DNA from: Cymbidium sinense
Taxonomy: Eukaryota > Streptophyta > Magnoliopsida > Asparagales > Orchidaceae
Assembly: GCA_021442155.1 (NCBI GenBank)
Contig: CM038221.1
Coordinates: 25,791,906-25,855,905, forward strand
Direction: 5' to 3'
DNA length: 64,000 nucleotides
Shown here: positions 11,740-23,345 of the stretch, in pieces
How the letters are laid out: each line of letters starts with the position of its first letter
Position numbering within the stretch: position 1 is the stretch's first letter
Notes under the pieces: generated by a model
Databases searched by the model: none
Seen by the model: only the letters and a program-made list of their open reading frames with translations
Told to the model about the DNA's origin: nothing
Translations under genes and position numbers: made by a program

Positions 11740-13272
11740 ATAGAGCTCAGCTACCCAATTTGTTTTTGGGTTTGTGTGGTAGAGCCCGACCATAAATGGC
11801 CTCTTAATCTTTTGTGCTTGCTTTATAAATTGGTTGATATTTATTTAGCTTGTGCATTAACATGACATCTTTTCTTAGTTTCTTTTTTGCTTTGATGTAT
11901 GACCTAGATGATGATTAGGCTCTTAGAAAAATAAATTTTCTATCAAATCAAAATAACTCAAAACTAAAAATAAATTAACTCACAACCTTACCTAAAAGCC
12001 TAGGTTATAAATTAAGATAAAAGAATTAGAAACTCCTTAGCTGGATGTTTTATCACTTTTCTCACATCATGCATAAAAAGCATATTGTTTCACTCTTGAT
12101 TGGAGGGCTTCCACCTTTGCCAGAAAACTTGGCTTGACCTTTAAGAGCCATGGTGGAAACACACCTCCTTATCTTGATGATTTTGGCCCATAATCTAATT
12201 CCTCATACGTTAGGCATATGAATCCTAAAACCTATGTCAAATTGATTGTCCAAAATGTAAATAAAATGTAATAAGAATTTGCATTAGATTTAAGTCATTA
12301 AATCATGCCCTACATGATCTAGTCTATTAGGGAGTGTGTTTAAGGACTTAGTCTCTTTCTAAATAAATAACAACCTAGTTATCTTGCAAGAGCATATGAC
12401 TTGCTTACATGTATTTAAAATCATAGGAGAAGTTAGTTGGAAGCCACCCCTAGGCGATTGTAAGTCCAAATAGTCGGGTGGTTTATCCTCTCTTGTAGAG
12501 GTAAACCAAATACCCATTTTTGCCTTAGATTTAGGTCATTCTTTTAGCCATCGCCAAAGCTCCCTAGATTTAGGTTCAGAGGTTGCTACTTCCCTTTGTG
12601 AGCTATGAGCATAAATCCTTGCCTCTTAGGCATTTCCACGATCTTATGCCATGGAATTGTAAGCCCTCATTTCTAATAAAAATTCAACTCAAAATAAATA
12701 AATCACTTCAATTTCAAAAATATAAAGCCCAACCATAGGATAGTTTGGGATGCTTACTAGACTTCCTAGTATCATAAGCACCCCTACTTATTCTCCTTTT
12801 GGATTCGATAATAACTCCCTCTTGATCAATCCCATTTGATCTTCCAAAAATAAACCAATTGATTAATAGTTTTATCTTTGAAATTTTTGGAGACAATGAT
12901 CATTTACCTTATTCGAGAGTACTCCTAAGAAATCCTGTTCTTTAGGATGTAATTAATTATGGGGCTGGCCTCCATAGGAAACTTAATGACCCTAGTTTAA
13001 AATAAGCCTTGCTTTACTTTTCTATATAAAGTAGGGGAAGAATCTCTAGTACACACAAGACCCATAGTCCTTAGGAGTCCTTATTCAAGTGATTAGGTCC
13101 ATTGTAGGGTGGTGACTTCTATCTTTTGAGATGGTACACTTTTTCTCAATGTCGTACCTGGTCACCCTAATAAGAACATCTATGGATCTACGTGGTGTCC
13201 CAACAAGGCATATATTTTTATTTTCCTTTATCCTTCCCAAGGATAGATGAAGGCAAGAATATTTTCACCACA

Positions 13273-13277
13273 CATAT
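13273..13277. repeat. target-site duplication, right copy (L3)
   Basis: CATAT, identical to 5839-5843, directly after the LTR terminus CACCACA. Confidence 0.8.
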
Positions 13278-13329
13278 GCATGTATTTTGATAAAAGAAAG
13301 AGGGTTTTTAATTCCCTAATCAAATACAC

Positions 13330-13720
13330 ACATACATATATAAGAGACATAAGCTAGTGCATGCCATTGTTAACCAAGGAAGTGAGGTAATTAAATGACC
13401 TCATTGGGACTACTTAAAGCCTCATATTCCTGGGATCTCCAGACTAAATATTTGCTTTTCTTAAATACATATGAATGTATATATAAATGAATGAATGAAA
13501 ACCATGAAAAGTTGTATTTTTATTTGATTGAAACATTTATGTATATGGAGTAAAGTTTCATTCAAATTTTAATATTGAAATATGTAAGAATAAAATCAAA
13601 TGGAGAATATGTTGTTGTTAAACCAAGGAAGTGAGGTAATCAAATGATCTTCTTGAGGCTAACTAAAGCCTCATATTCGGATGTCCAGACTAAATACCCA
13701 TTAACATTCTCACTTACATA
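13330..13720 (-). repeat. ~260-bp tandem units in L2
   Basis: The phrase CCATTGTTAACCAAGGAAGTGAGGTAAT...AAAGCCTCATATTC occurs near 13350 and again near 13613. The same unit occurs reversed three times at 56460-57090 and singly at 5665-5735, 10420-10480 and 42790-42910. Copy number therefore differs between LTRs. Confidence 0.75.
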
Positions 13721-14959
13721 AATCAATACATGAAAGAATAAATATTAGCATTCATAGCATATGTAATCATTTATTTATAAATTTGGAAAATAGATTTGGG
13801 TTTAATAATGATAATAGCCACACATATATTAATTTAAATCAACACATGCAAACTTGACATAAAGGAAATCATTTCATTTAATAATTTTGAAGAAATTAAT
13901 GCATGAATCAAGTGGCATACAACATTTTTAATATGATTAGAAAGAAATAAAGAGACATAAGCATTTAATTTCATTCAAACCAACTAATTCCTAAGGGCAA
14001 TCATATTACATAAACTCATTTAAAATAAGCCAAAGTTTCTTAATATTACTTTCAATATCACATTTGATTTGATTTAGGAGATGTGAGAAAGGTTTGCTAA
14101 CCTAATCCCATTCCCTTATGTGAGTTAGTTTGATTTAATAAGAGGTAATTAAGTTGATTTTATGAATTAATTAAGTTTAGGTGTGAATTAAATCGACTAA
14201 TTAAACCCTTAACTATGTTACCTTAAGGTAATAAATTAAATGATTATGAGCTAATGTAGTATGCAAATGAATTGAAAAATAAATAGCAATGCTCCTATGA
14301 AATGAAAGGGGCCTAATGCAATTAGCACACATGTGAATTGATCATGATTTCACAAAATCTCTTTAGGTTATTGAACACCTAAAGCTCTACTCATGGATCC
14401 AATGAGATAAAATAGATCCAATTAGATTTTTAATTTAATTAATCAAATGATTAATCCATTAATTCACTTCTCTTTTCTTAATTACCAAATTTAATTAAAT
14501 ATCTTTTGAAATGACATGAGTTTAAGCAAAAAGTTTGGGAAAGAGGTCCCAACTTAATTCTATAAGCCCCTTACTCAATCAAGCATGATTGGGGTGATTT
14601 GAGTTTTAATTTAGCTAATTAAGTCACTAATTAATCAATCATTAATTCATTTTGGTTGAAAAGAGAGAAAACTTAGGAAAAAGATTAGAAGGGAGGCCCC
14701 AATCCAATTTCCTAAGTCTTTCTACTATTCAACAGTGATTAAGGAGTCCAAATAGTTGATTAATTACTATTCATATACTTAATCATCCCTTAATTAAGTT
14801 AAGAAGGTAATTAGGGCTTAACCAATCAATTTCCCAAATTAATTAACCAATAAATTCCAAAAAAATGGGGGAGGTAGAGGTCAACCCCTAAACATTCTCA
14901 GAAAGTTTAAAATTAATTGGATAATTGATCAAAGAGTAATTAGGCTAATTAAATTTTCA

Positions 14960-15480
14960 ATTAAACCCTAATTAAGCCAAAATTACTATTTAAAATTAAT
15001 TAAGGATAAATTTAATGGATTCCTCTATGAAATACCTTTAAAATGAGCTATTATTTATATTATTTTGGATTTTTCGATAATTAGTTATGAATTATAAAAG
15101 TTTCATCCTTAAAAATACATCAATCGATCTTAATTAAACCTAATCCCGATGGCGCCACATGGCGTGTTGACGTGGCACACTTTCCACATGGCATCACGGG
15201 ATTGGCTATTTAAGTTGTCACATCCGAAAGTCGTATGGACGTATTGATCTCCATCATTCAATTTTGGATCAGATAGCACAGATCAATCTCACAGCGTAAT
15301 GGGGAGTAAACATACAAATCTAGCGTGATCTGATCAGAGCCGTCCATTCCAATCACATGGGATGGATGGCAGGTGATTCTTCTTCCTATGAACGATGAAT
15401 GACGGAGCCTGTCTGCCATGGATCATTCAATTCGAGCTCACCCGAGCTCGATTCACTCCTAACTTAACCCACACCTTCAT
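14960..15480 (-). promoter_or_regulatory. GC-richer regulatory box of the LTR (L2 copy)
   Basis: It holds TGACGTGGC at 15168-15176 and GATTGG (reverse of CCAATC) at 15200-15205, the L2 counterpart of the box in L3 and the E0 3' LTR. ACGT-core motifs bind bZIP factors (established); function here is inferred from conservation only. Confidence 0.35.
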
Positions 15481-16369
15481 GCGAAGGATCCAATGATTAG
15501 GATGAGCTCACATGTGAATTTCCTTCATAAAGGACCAACCAAAATTTTTTATTTCTATAGTTTTGAAGAATTACCTCATCGGAGCTCAAGACCGATGGTG
15601 AGATCGAGAGACGTACCTTTGTCTAGTATAGACGAGGACCTATTGAGAAGTAATCAAGCTAATTCACCTTGGTTGGATCAGTGGATTAATTTCCTTCACT
15701 ACGGAGCTCAGCACTGATCAAAGTCCTTCCTCCGATGTCTTGGGAGCTTGGGAAAAGACTTGGGTAGCTTCGAGGTGTGTGGAAGGTGTGTGTAAGAGTA
15801 ATTTGGTTTTGGTTGAGAAGTGAGGTAGTTGGAATTAAGATTAGCCTCCTCTATTTCAATTTCTCATGGGAAGAGGGAATGCCAAAGGTGGGAAGCTTTG
15901 GATTGCCTTAGGTATTGCAAGGAGGTTCAAAAATGTGCTAGGGACCTCTCATGAATCGAATTGATGCCTTTCCCATGTGAATTGAGGGGGTATACCCCTC
16001 AATTTGCTGAGTTGGATGAACGAGATGGCTTCCCATTTTTGGCCAACCACCATAAGAGTGTCAAGGGGTCTCAATCAGTCCACATTGCTCAGATTGAGGG
16101 ACTCATGGGAGGTTGCTCAAGGCCTGATGTGGGGAGATCACTTTGCTTAGGTCCTTTGGTTGCTCGACTTGTAAGGGAGGTGAGTTGGCTACTTCCCTTT
16201 GGTCCATGGCAAGTCCTAGCATATTTTAAAGTGGGCTAGCAGGTTTAGGGATCCCACATTTAGATGAGTAAGGGCTGCCATGGTCAAAGGAGGGTGGACT
16301 TTAGTATATTTGGCAAAATCCCACATTGCAAAGAGGATCCATGGAATATTTGCATTGGGCTCAAATGGG

Positions 16370-17350
16370 TTTGGGTTGATTTTGGGATGACCTAGGGTGA
16401 GTTTGGGTTGGGTTTGGTCAACCACCAAAGTCCCATGGGTTGGTTTTATGGGTTTTGGTTTTATTTGTTCAAATGGGTTCAAATGGGTTCATGTTGGGTT
16501 GGGTTGAACAATTGATCAAATTGGGTCAAACTAAGTCTTGGGTTAGGTTCAAATGATGATTTGAGGAGTTTTTATTCAAGTGGTTTTGATCAATTTGATC
16601 TACGTTTGATTTTGGCTCATTTGGAATCTAATGGGTCAAATGGGCCAAGTTGACCACTTTGACCAATTTGACCAAATTGGGTTAGGTTAGATGTTGGTTC
16701 ATGTTCAATTGGTCAATTGAAATGATTGTAGGGTTTGGTTTGAATCAACTTTGATTTTAGCCAATTTAACCCTTTAGGTCAATTTGGGCTAGGTTGGGTC
16801 AAGTTGATAAATTGGTCAAATTGGGTTCAATTATGGCTTTAGTCAAGTTCAATAATCAATTTAGAATGAACTTGAGCCATTGGTTGCAATCAATTTGTGT
16901 TAGATTATGATTTGACCCATTTTAACCTTTTAGGCCAATTTGGGTTAACTTCAATCAAATGGCCAGTTGGATTTGGTTTGGCTCAATTGAGAGTTTAGTC
17001 ATGTTCAATCATTGATTATGAGTTGGTGTGAATCAATAGTTTTAATCAACTTGGTGTGTGGTGAGTTTTGGCTAGTTTAGGTTTCATTTGGGCTAAATGT
17101 TGACTTGTTCAAGGACCAAGTTAGCTTAGTTTGACCCAATTGAGGTGATTGATCATCATGGGGTGATTGTTGATCATGGTATAAGGCTTGGATGGCTTTG
17201 GTTCAATCCAATTTGTGTTGGATTAGAACTTAGTTCATATGAGTTCTTTAGGCCATTTTAGGTCAAGTGGACCTAAAGGGGTTAATTGACTTGGTTTTGG
17301 CTTGATTCAAGTTGAGTTGAACTTATATATGAGCCTAGGATTGAAATATA
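16370..17350 (-). promoter_or_regulatory. dense GGTCAA/TTGACC field in L2
   Basis: This is the reverse-orientation counterpart of 6735-7760, with GGTCAA-type words predominating on +, as expected of a minus-strand LTR. Confidence 0.4.
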
Positions 17351-17449
17351 AATCCAACTACAATCAATTTGGAGTCTAATAGAATTTGGCTCATTTGAAG
17401 TTTTCAAGTTCAAAGGGATAACTTGGGCTTGACTTTGGTTGACTTGAAT

Positions 17450-18250
17450 TTAGCTTGATAATTATAGTTTTTACTTATATTTGGGTAGATGATTGAAGTA
17501 ATGATTTATTTAAGAGAAAACCCATTGATTTTAACTTGGTTTTGGCCGATTTCGGTTAAGTCCAAGAAATTGGCTTAAAAGGCATAAATTGGGTTTTGGT
17601 TTAATTTTAGATTTGGTTTTGTCTATTTGGATTTATATTTTATTTATATTTATGAATATAAATAAATATATAAATGGTTCATGAGAAAATCACTTGAGTT
17701 TGGAGTGATTTGGAAGCAAAATTTGACCAAGCTCATGGATGTAGGTCAAAGGGCTAAGGAGAAAACCAATTTAGTTTGATTTATTTATGGACATTGGAAG
17801 GTGGGTTTCATTTATATTTGTGAATATAAATGATGGAATAATTTATTTATAAAGAAATCAATTGATTTTAGGTTGATTTGGGTTAAGATTTGGTTAAGTT
17901 TATGGGGGTAGGTCCATACAGCCTAAGGAAGGTCTTGATTTGGTTTGATTTAGTTTGATTGGGTTTTGCTCATTTGAGTATGAATTTCATTTATATTTAA
18001 GAATATAAATAAAGTAATAATTGATTTAGAAATCAATTGATTTTGAGATAATTTAGTTGGAGATTTAGCTAAGCCTATGAGGGTGGACCATATGGCTTAA
18101 GAGGAATTTTGGAACTTTGGATTTGATTTTGGGTTTCAATCATTTGGAATTGAGTTTGGATTTGGATTTGATAAATAATTGAGAGATTGAATTGATCTTG
18201 GAGAGAATCAATTAAATTGGATTTGAATTGGATTTGGCTAAGGTTAAGGC
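17450..18250 (-). repeat. ~180-bp tandem units in L2
   Basis: Units carry GGATTTATATTT...GAATATAAAT, then an ATTGATTTT and a GGCTAAG(T/G) phrase, recurring at about 17630, 17805 and 17985. They correspond to the arrays at 26560-27370 and 46650-47410. Confidence 0.65.
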
Positions 18251-18489
18251 TATGGAATTCAATTATAAGGTTTATGGAGGATTTTGAGCTTGGATTTGAT
18301 CATGCGATTGATTGTGGATCTTGGAATTTGGTTTGGATTTGGAATGAGTTTGAGGTTTTGTTTGAGAAGGAAAGAATATGTTGGGTTTAGGCTATAGGAT
18401 AGGCAGTCTCCCTAAATGCCTAAGGCATGGCCTATCCCTATGGCTAACCCTTCTAAGTCTCTAGGCATATGTTAAGTGTTTGCCTAATC

Positions 18490-18504
18490 ACTAGAAGTGT
18501 CTTA
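18490..18504. repeat. SINE target-site duplication, left
   Basis: The 15-bp word ACTAGAAGTGTCTTA here is repeated exactly at 18556-18570. Confidence 0.85.
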
Positions 18505-18555
18505 CAACAACACAACAACAACAATAATAAGCCTTTATCCCACTAAGTGGGATCT
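18505..18555 (-). mobile_element. 51-bp 5'-truncated SINE remnant
   Basis: On the minus strand it reads AGATCCCACTTAGTGGGATAA, AGGC, then a tail of TTATTATTGTTG repeats. A 3' end of this kind (a CCCACTTAGTGGG-like palindrome, AAGGCT, then a TTG-rich tail) is, from memory, typical of many angiosperm SINEs. The perfect 15-bp duplication outside and loss of the 5' part fit target-primed reverse transcription by LINE machinery. It sits in L2 about 100 bp from its end, so it is younger than that LTR. No tRNA-like A or B box survives. Confidence 0.75.
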
Positions 18556-18570
18556 ACTAGAAGTGTCTTA
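18556..18570. repeat. SINE target-site duplication, right
   Basis: ACTAGAAGTGTCTTA, identical to 18490-18504. The LTR text then continues as in the other copies (GTCTTAGGACTAA). Confidence 0.85.
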
Positions 18571-18653
18571 GGACTAACAAAATCTTAATGTCTATAAGAG
18601 TCCTAGATTTATGATGAGGAAGTTGAGAACTCACTCTGGAAGAAAGGTCAACA

Positions 18654-18658
18654 GAGTC
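18654..18658. repeat. target-site duplication, right copy (L2)
   Basis: GAGTC, partner of GAGTT at 2995-2999, directly after the LTR terminus GGTCAACA. Confidence 0.7.
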
Positions 18659-19460
18659 ATCTGACTCTGAGGATCCTTTAGGATAAGCAATAGGTATACC
18701 ATGACCTGGTAGAACTTTCTACAAACTCATCATTTCAAGAAGTCACTGAAGTAAATCTATGTAGTGGAAAAGTTCTACCTCCTAGGATAGCACCTCATGA
18801 TAAGGGTAAATAGGTTATTGGTTTCAGTGTGCAGATAGCCCCTCTACAAGATGCTCCACCTATAGATATTCTTATGGAGGACCAACCTAGAGTTGATTAC
18901 AACGTCCTAGCATATCTTAGAAAGTTGCCAACTAAGTTAAGCATATATGACGCCCTTGTCTTATCTAGAGAGATAAGGGAATCTCTAATCGAAGCCTTGC
19001 TTGATCTAGAGATATGCTTAGCTCATCTAACCGCCATTGGAGAGGAAGCACACTACTTAAAGGACCTCTTAATAATTACATTTAGTGATGAAGTCCTACT
19101 TCTAGGGACAATCATGCATAACCATCCTATTTACATTATAGTGGATGTTGAGATTCAAAGCTATATAGAGTTCGGTTTACATGAGTGCCAATAATATATG
19201 AGTCTAATAACCCTTGACTACTTTATGATTAACATCTCTAAACTCCAAAATGAGAAGATGATGTTGAAAGGATTCAAAGAACAAGGTGAGAGGGCCTTAG
19301 GCTCCATAATGTTGCCACTAAAGATAGATGGTTGGAAAACTAAAGCCAAGTTTCATATAATAGACTCGGATACGTCTTTCAATGCTTTACTTGAGAAACT
19401 ATGTATACATGAGAACAACATGATTCCATCCTCTTTATATCAGTGCATCAAGTTTTAAAG
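18659..19460 (+). pseudogene. pol: E0 protease region of gag-pol (inactive)
   Basis: Two frames in series, 18829-19194 and 19198-19458, cover the region of the retropepsin-like aspartic protease that cuts the Gag-Pol polyprotein. Family signatures seen are KLPTKLSIYDAL, ITFSDE..LLG, HPIYI, then GFKEQGERALG, FHIIDSDTSFNALL and IPSSLYQCIKF at the end. The catalytic D-G-G-S/T segment expected between the two frames is not readable: the first frame runs into FGLHECQ and a stop there, so the active-site Asp is lost. Upstream (18659-18828) is the end of the gag-protease spacer, resuming after the L2 insertion. Confidence 0.8.
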
Positions 19461-20300
19461 AGGTGGAATCCAGTATTGTGTCAAAGGAAATCTCAAGCCC
19501 TTTTCAGGTCATGAGGTTGGGATATATGAGGATGTGGCCAACTACCTCCCCCAAAACCAAAAAGTCTATTCTCATGAACTTAGTCAAAATCCCCATGTGG
19601 GAGAAAAAGAAAGAAAAGAAAAAGGAAAAGAGAAAAGAAAAAAAAAGAACAAGGAAAAGAAAAGGGAGCAAGAAATAGACTCAAGGGAGGAAGTGGAGCC
19701 TGAGATTAGATTTCACCCATAGTTTGTTACTCCATTCAAAAAGTGGGGAGGATGACCTGACCTCCACCAGGATGAGGAAGAGGCAAGTCCAGAAGCAGTC
19801 CCAAGGGTAGAATACCTCCATACCTACCACCCACTAGAAGATTTGTCCTAGCTACCAAGAGTACACTTGCTATCCATATAGACTTAGAATCTAGTTCAAT
19901 GGAGGAGACCAATATGGTTAGCACACTAGCCAGCTCTTCTCGATAGTAGATTACTTTGGAGGTGACACTCGAGGACAAATGAAGACCGAATTCCTAAGCA
20001 AAGCATAAGTGTATCTAAGTCCTCTTTGTGTGAAATTATTTGGCATTAGTTAGGAACCTTAGCTCTAACCCCACTTTTCTCACAAAAAATTGAAGGTTTG
20101 GTAGTTAAGGAAGCCCCTAAATCATCCACAATTATGAAGATTTAGAGGTTCTTTCCTGGAGCATCATTCTCAAGTCAAGAAGTTGATGTAGAACTTGAGG
20201 ATGATTCATATAAATATTTAATATAATTACCTTTTGATTGGTACTCTCCTTGTGTTCAAAATTTAGCAAAGAAAAAATTAATTCCACATACATGTTCTAA
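19461..20300 (+). pseudogene. pol: E0 Lys/Glu-rich linker and spacer between protease and RT
   Basis: The frames at 19463-19678 and 19534-19722 contain a run of Lys, Glu and Arg codons (19600-19680). The same linker is in E2 (32854-33168), so it belongs to the polyprotein and is not a fresh microsatellite. It continues as a degenerate spacer with several stops to about 20300. No enzymatic motif is visible. Confidence 0.65.
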
Positions 20301-21283
20301 GAACAGATCAGATTACTTCAAAAGGATAAGGAACAACAAATGCAAAAGCTCGTAATCAAGACCAGGATTAGGCTTTGGCACGATAGGCCCAGCTGATGAT
20401 GGCAATCACTACTTAGTCATCACCAATCATTTGGAATATGATAGGTTCTTTTTAAATCACATTAACTCATATGAACATGTGTGCTTGGAAACTTCAGATG
20501 ATGCAAATGATTTTCAAGTCAAAGATGCACCATTAAAGTTTGAAGAAGAAATCAAATCAACCATTGATGAACTCAAAGAAATCAACATAGGAACTGAAGA
20601 AGATCCATGCATGACATACATCAGTTTCATATTGAATGAAATTGAAACTAATGACTTAGTTAGGCTACTCATTGAGTTTAAGGACTACTTTTGGAGAAGA
20701 AATGCCGATTGGTTCCTGATGTAGTAGTTTGTAAGCTAGCAATACAACCTAATGCTAACCCTATCAAATAAGCTCCTAGATGCATGCGATTAGAAATTAA
20801 ACTACAGGTTATTTCTTAAGCCAAGAAACTGTTCGATGTTGGTTTTATCTAGGAGGAAAAATACCCCACCTGGTTGGCTAGTATTGTCCCAGGAAATAAG
20901 AATAATGGACAAATTTGCATATGCATAGATTTTAAGGATCTAAATAAGGCATGTCCAAAAGATAAATTTTTACTACCAATACTAGAATTGATGGTGGACA
21001 TTACCTCATATCATGCAGATTTCTCTTTCATGGATATCTCATCTAGATACATCCAAATAAAGATGGCCCCAGAAGAAAAGAAGAATATTGCTTTTAGAAC
21101 CCTGATCAAAATCTATTGCTATAAGGTCATGCATTTTGGCCTTAAAAATGCCACTACTATATACTAGCAGGCCATGACTTGAATCTTTGATGAACTCATT
21201 CATCACTAAGTCAAATGCTACATCAAGGATCTTGTGGTCAAAAGCAAAGAAAAGGAAGACCATCTCTTTAACTTGAGAGTAGT
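20300..21283 (+). pseudogene. pol: E0 reverse transcriptase, N-terminal part, cut by E2
   Basis: Two readable frames, 20431-20724 and 20874-21167. The first has the pre-RT motif FEEEIKSTIDELKEINIGT. The second has the fingers and palm: DFKDLNKACPKD, SFMDISSRYIQIKMAPE, AFRT and YKVMHFGLKNATT. Translation after the stop at 21165 gives YIKDLVV at about 21220 where the family has YxDD, so one catalytic Asp is replaced by Lys. The frame ends in HLFNLRVV and is cut at about 21283 by the E2 LTR; it resumes at 47764. The enzyme would copy the element RNA into DNA; this copy cannot. Confidence 0.85.
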
Positions 21284-23262
21284 TATGGTGAAAAATATTA
21301 AAATCTTTCTTTTTAGAGAATAAGATATATACTTCCATCTTCACTCTATGAAGGATAAAATGAGTATGGAAATATACATCTATTTTCTCTTTCTTATGCA
21401 TTTTGACACCACATAGATCTATAGATGTTCTTATTGAGGGTGATCGAGTACAACATTGAGGAGAGGTGTACTATCTTGAAAGATAGAAGTCACCATCCTA
21501 CAATAGACCTAATCACCTCAACAAGGACTCCTAAGGACAATGGGTCTACATATGTACCAAAGATTCTTCCCCTACTATACATGGAAAAGTAAAGTAAGAT
21601 TTATTTTAAATCGGGTTTGTTAAGTTCCCTACAAGGGCAAGCCCCCATAGTTAATTACATCCTAAGGGACGAGATCCCTTAGGAATACTCTAGATTAAGG
21701 TAAATGATTGTTATCTCCAAAGATTTCAATAGGTGAGACTATCAATTGATTAGTATATTTTGGAAGATCAAATGGGATTGATTAAAGAGAGGGAGTTATT
21801 ATTGAAGCCAAAGGAAGATAAGTAGGCGATGCCTATGATGCTAGGAAACCTAGCGAGCATCTCAAACTATCCTATTATTGGGCTTCACATTTTTGAAGTT
21901 GATTTAATTTGTTTGAGTTGAATTTTTCATTAGAAATTTAGGGCTTATGATTCCACAACAAAAGATTATGGAAATGCCTAAGAGATGAGAATTTAAGTTT
22001 ATGGCCCACAAAAGGGGGAAGCAACCTCATAACCTAAATTTAGGGAGCTTTGGCGAAGGCTAAAAGCACGGCCTAAATTTAAGGTGAAAATGGGTATTTG
22101 GTTTTCCTCTATAAGAGAGGACAAACCACCTGACTGCTTGGACTTACAACTTCCTGGGTGTGCCAACTAACTTCTCCTACAATTTTAAATTCATGTAGGC
22201 AAGTCATATGCTTTGTGCAAGATAGCTAGGCTATTATTTATTTAGAAAGAGACTAAGTCATTAAACTCACTCCCTAAAGAGACTAGATCATGTAAGGGTA
22301 TGCTTCAAATGACCTCAATCTAATGCAATCCATATTTCAATTTATTTTCATTTTTGGATAATTATTTTGACTTAGGCTAATAGGATTTATATGCCTAATG
22401 CATGAGAAATGAGATTATTGGTCAAAATCAATGAGAAGGGAGGAGGTGTGTTTCCACCATGGCTCTCAAAAGTTAAGCCAAGTTTCTCTGAGAAAGGTGG
22501 AAGCCCTCCAATCAAGAGTAAAAATAATATGCATTTGTGCATGATGTTATAAAAGAAGTACTCATCCAGCTAAAGGATTGCTAATTCTTTTATCTTGATT
22601 TTATCCTAAGCTTTAGGTGAGGTTATGAGTTCTTTATTTTTAGTTTTGAATTGTTAAGTTTGGTAAAAGATTTATTTTTTCCTAAGAGCCTAATCCACAT
22701 CCAGGCCTTACATAAAGCAAGGAAGAAACTAGCTAAAAGGATGCCTTTTAATGCACAAGCTAAATAAACATCAACCAATTTATAAAGTTAATCACATAAG
22801 AATAAGAGTCCATTATGGTCAGGTACCACCGTACAAACCCAAAAATAAATTGGGTAGCCGAGCTCTACCCTTATACAATCCAGATTATAAATGAATTAAA
22901 TATAATTAAGTGAGAAACTCATTATTATGGGAGTCTTCAATCTTCATTTCTTCATTCTTCTTTTCTTCTTTCTTCTTTCTTCTTCTTTTCTTCTTTCTTC
23001 TTTGATTCCTTCTTTGGATGGTTGGAAGGTGGATGCTCCAAAAGCTTCACATGGTGTATAGGATGAGATGTTATGACCAATGCTCATCCTAATCCCCATA
23101 ACAATCATTCCAAGATCCTATTTGTAAAATTTACATGAAAAGGAAAAGTAAATCTTGCTAACACCTGCAGAATAGATGTTAGCTAAACAAACCACCAAAT
23201 ATCAAGCATGTATATTGGACTTATCACCCCACACATGGGTGACCAAGTCCACCTGGCCTATT

Positions 23263-23345
23263 GGATTATGCTTAGGGATGTAAGCACTTGTACAACAAAA
23301 ATATTTATATTTTTATTTATTACAGCACCCCTTAAGCACAATCCC
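23263..23345. repeat. conserved inverted repeat in E2 3' LTR
   Basis: GGATTATGCTTAGGGA at 23263 faces ACCCCTTAAGCACAATCC ending at 23344. It is the same structure as in the other LTRs. Confidence 0.65.

Larger units (their letters stand above)
5844..13272 (+). mobile_element. L3: complete solo LTR (7.4 kb) nested in L2
   Basis: It starts TATTGACCTCATTTT (TGTTGACC in the consensus, one change) and ends TTTTCACCACA, in opposite orientation to L2, with perfect CATAT duplications outside. L2 sequence continues across it: before 5843 and after 13277 the text is the same LTR region. No internal gag or pol is present, so it is a solo LTR. Order in the element's sense: ~180-bp tandem units (6100-6640), TTGACC field (6735-7760), CCAAT/GC-richer box (8690-8820), AT-rich block with one copy of the ~260-bp repeat (10420-10480), inverted repeat (11273-11351), GAA tract (11611-11673), TATAAGG (11733-11739) and about 1.5 kb to the end. 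The frames at 7769-8053 and 8085-8297 are LTR sequence without known product. Confidence 0.9.
3000..18653 (-). mobile_element. L2: solo LTR (~8.2 kb net), split by solo LTR L3
   Basis: Read on + it starts TGTGGTG at 3000 and ends GGTCAACA at 18653; in the element's sense the LTR is on the minus strand and runs TGTTGACC...CACCACA. No gag or pol is inside, and E0 sequence flanks both sides with near-identical 5-bp duplications, so it is a solo LTR left by recombination between two LTRs. The first 100 bp or so of the + side have diverged or been deleted. Removing L3 (5844-13272) gives about 8.2 kb, the longest LTR here. It contains the inverted repeat (4847-4922), ~260-bp repeats (13330-13720), a GC-richer box (about 15140-15480), a TTGACC field (16370-17350), ~180-bp tandem units (17450-18250) and a SINE remnant (18505-18555). 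Frames at 15493-15717, 15961-16239 and 16216-16482 have no recognisable product. Confidence 0.85.

Noticed and set aside
15961..16482. Frames of 92 and 88 codons near a GC-richer region
   Set aside because: They are part of L2. The second is a translation of GGTTTGGG/GGTCAA repeats, and no product is recognisable.
19600..19680. AAG/GAA-rich run as a fresh microsatellite
   Set aside because: E2 has the same Lys/Glu-rich linker between protease and RT, so it is an old coding feature.
21039..21401. 120-codon minus-strand frame
   Set aside because: It is a shadow of the E0 RT that runs on into the E2 LTR, so it spans an insertion junction.
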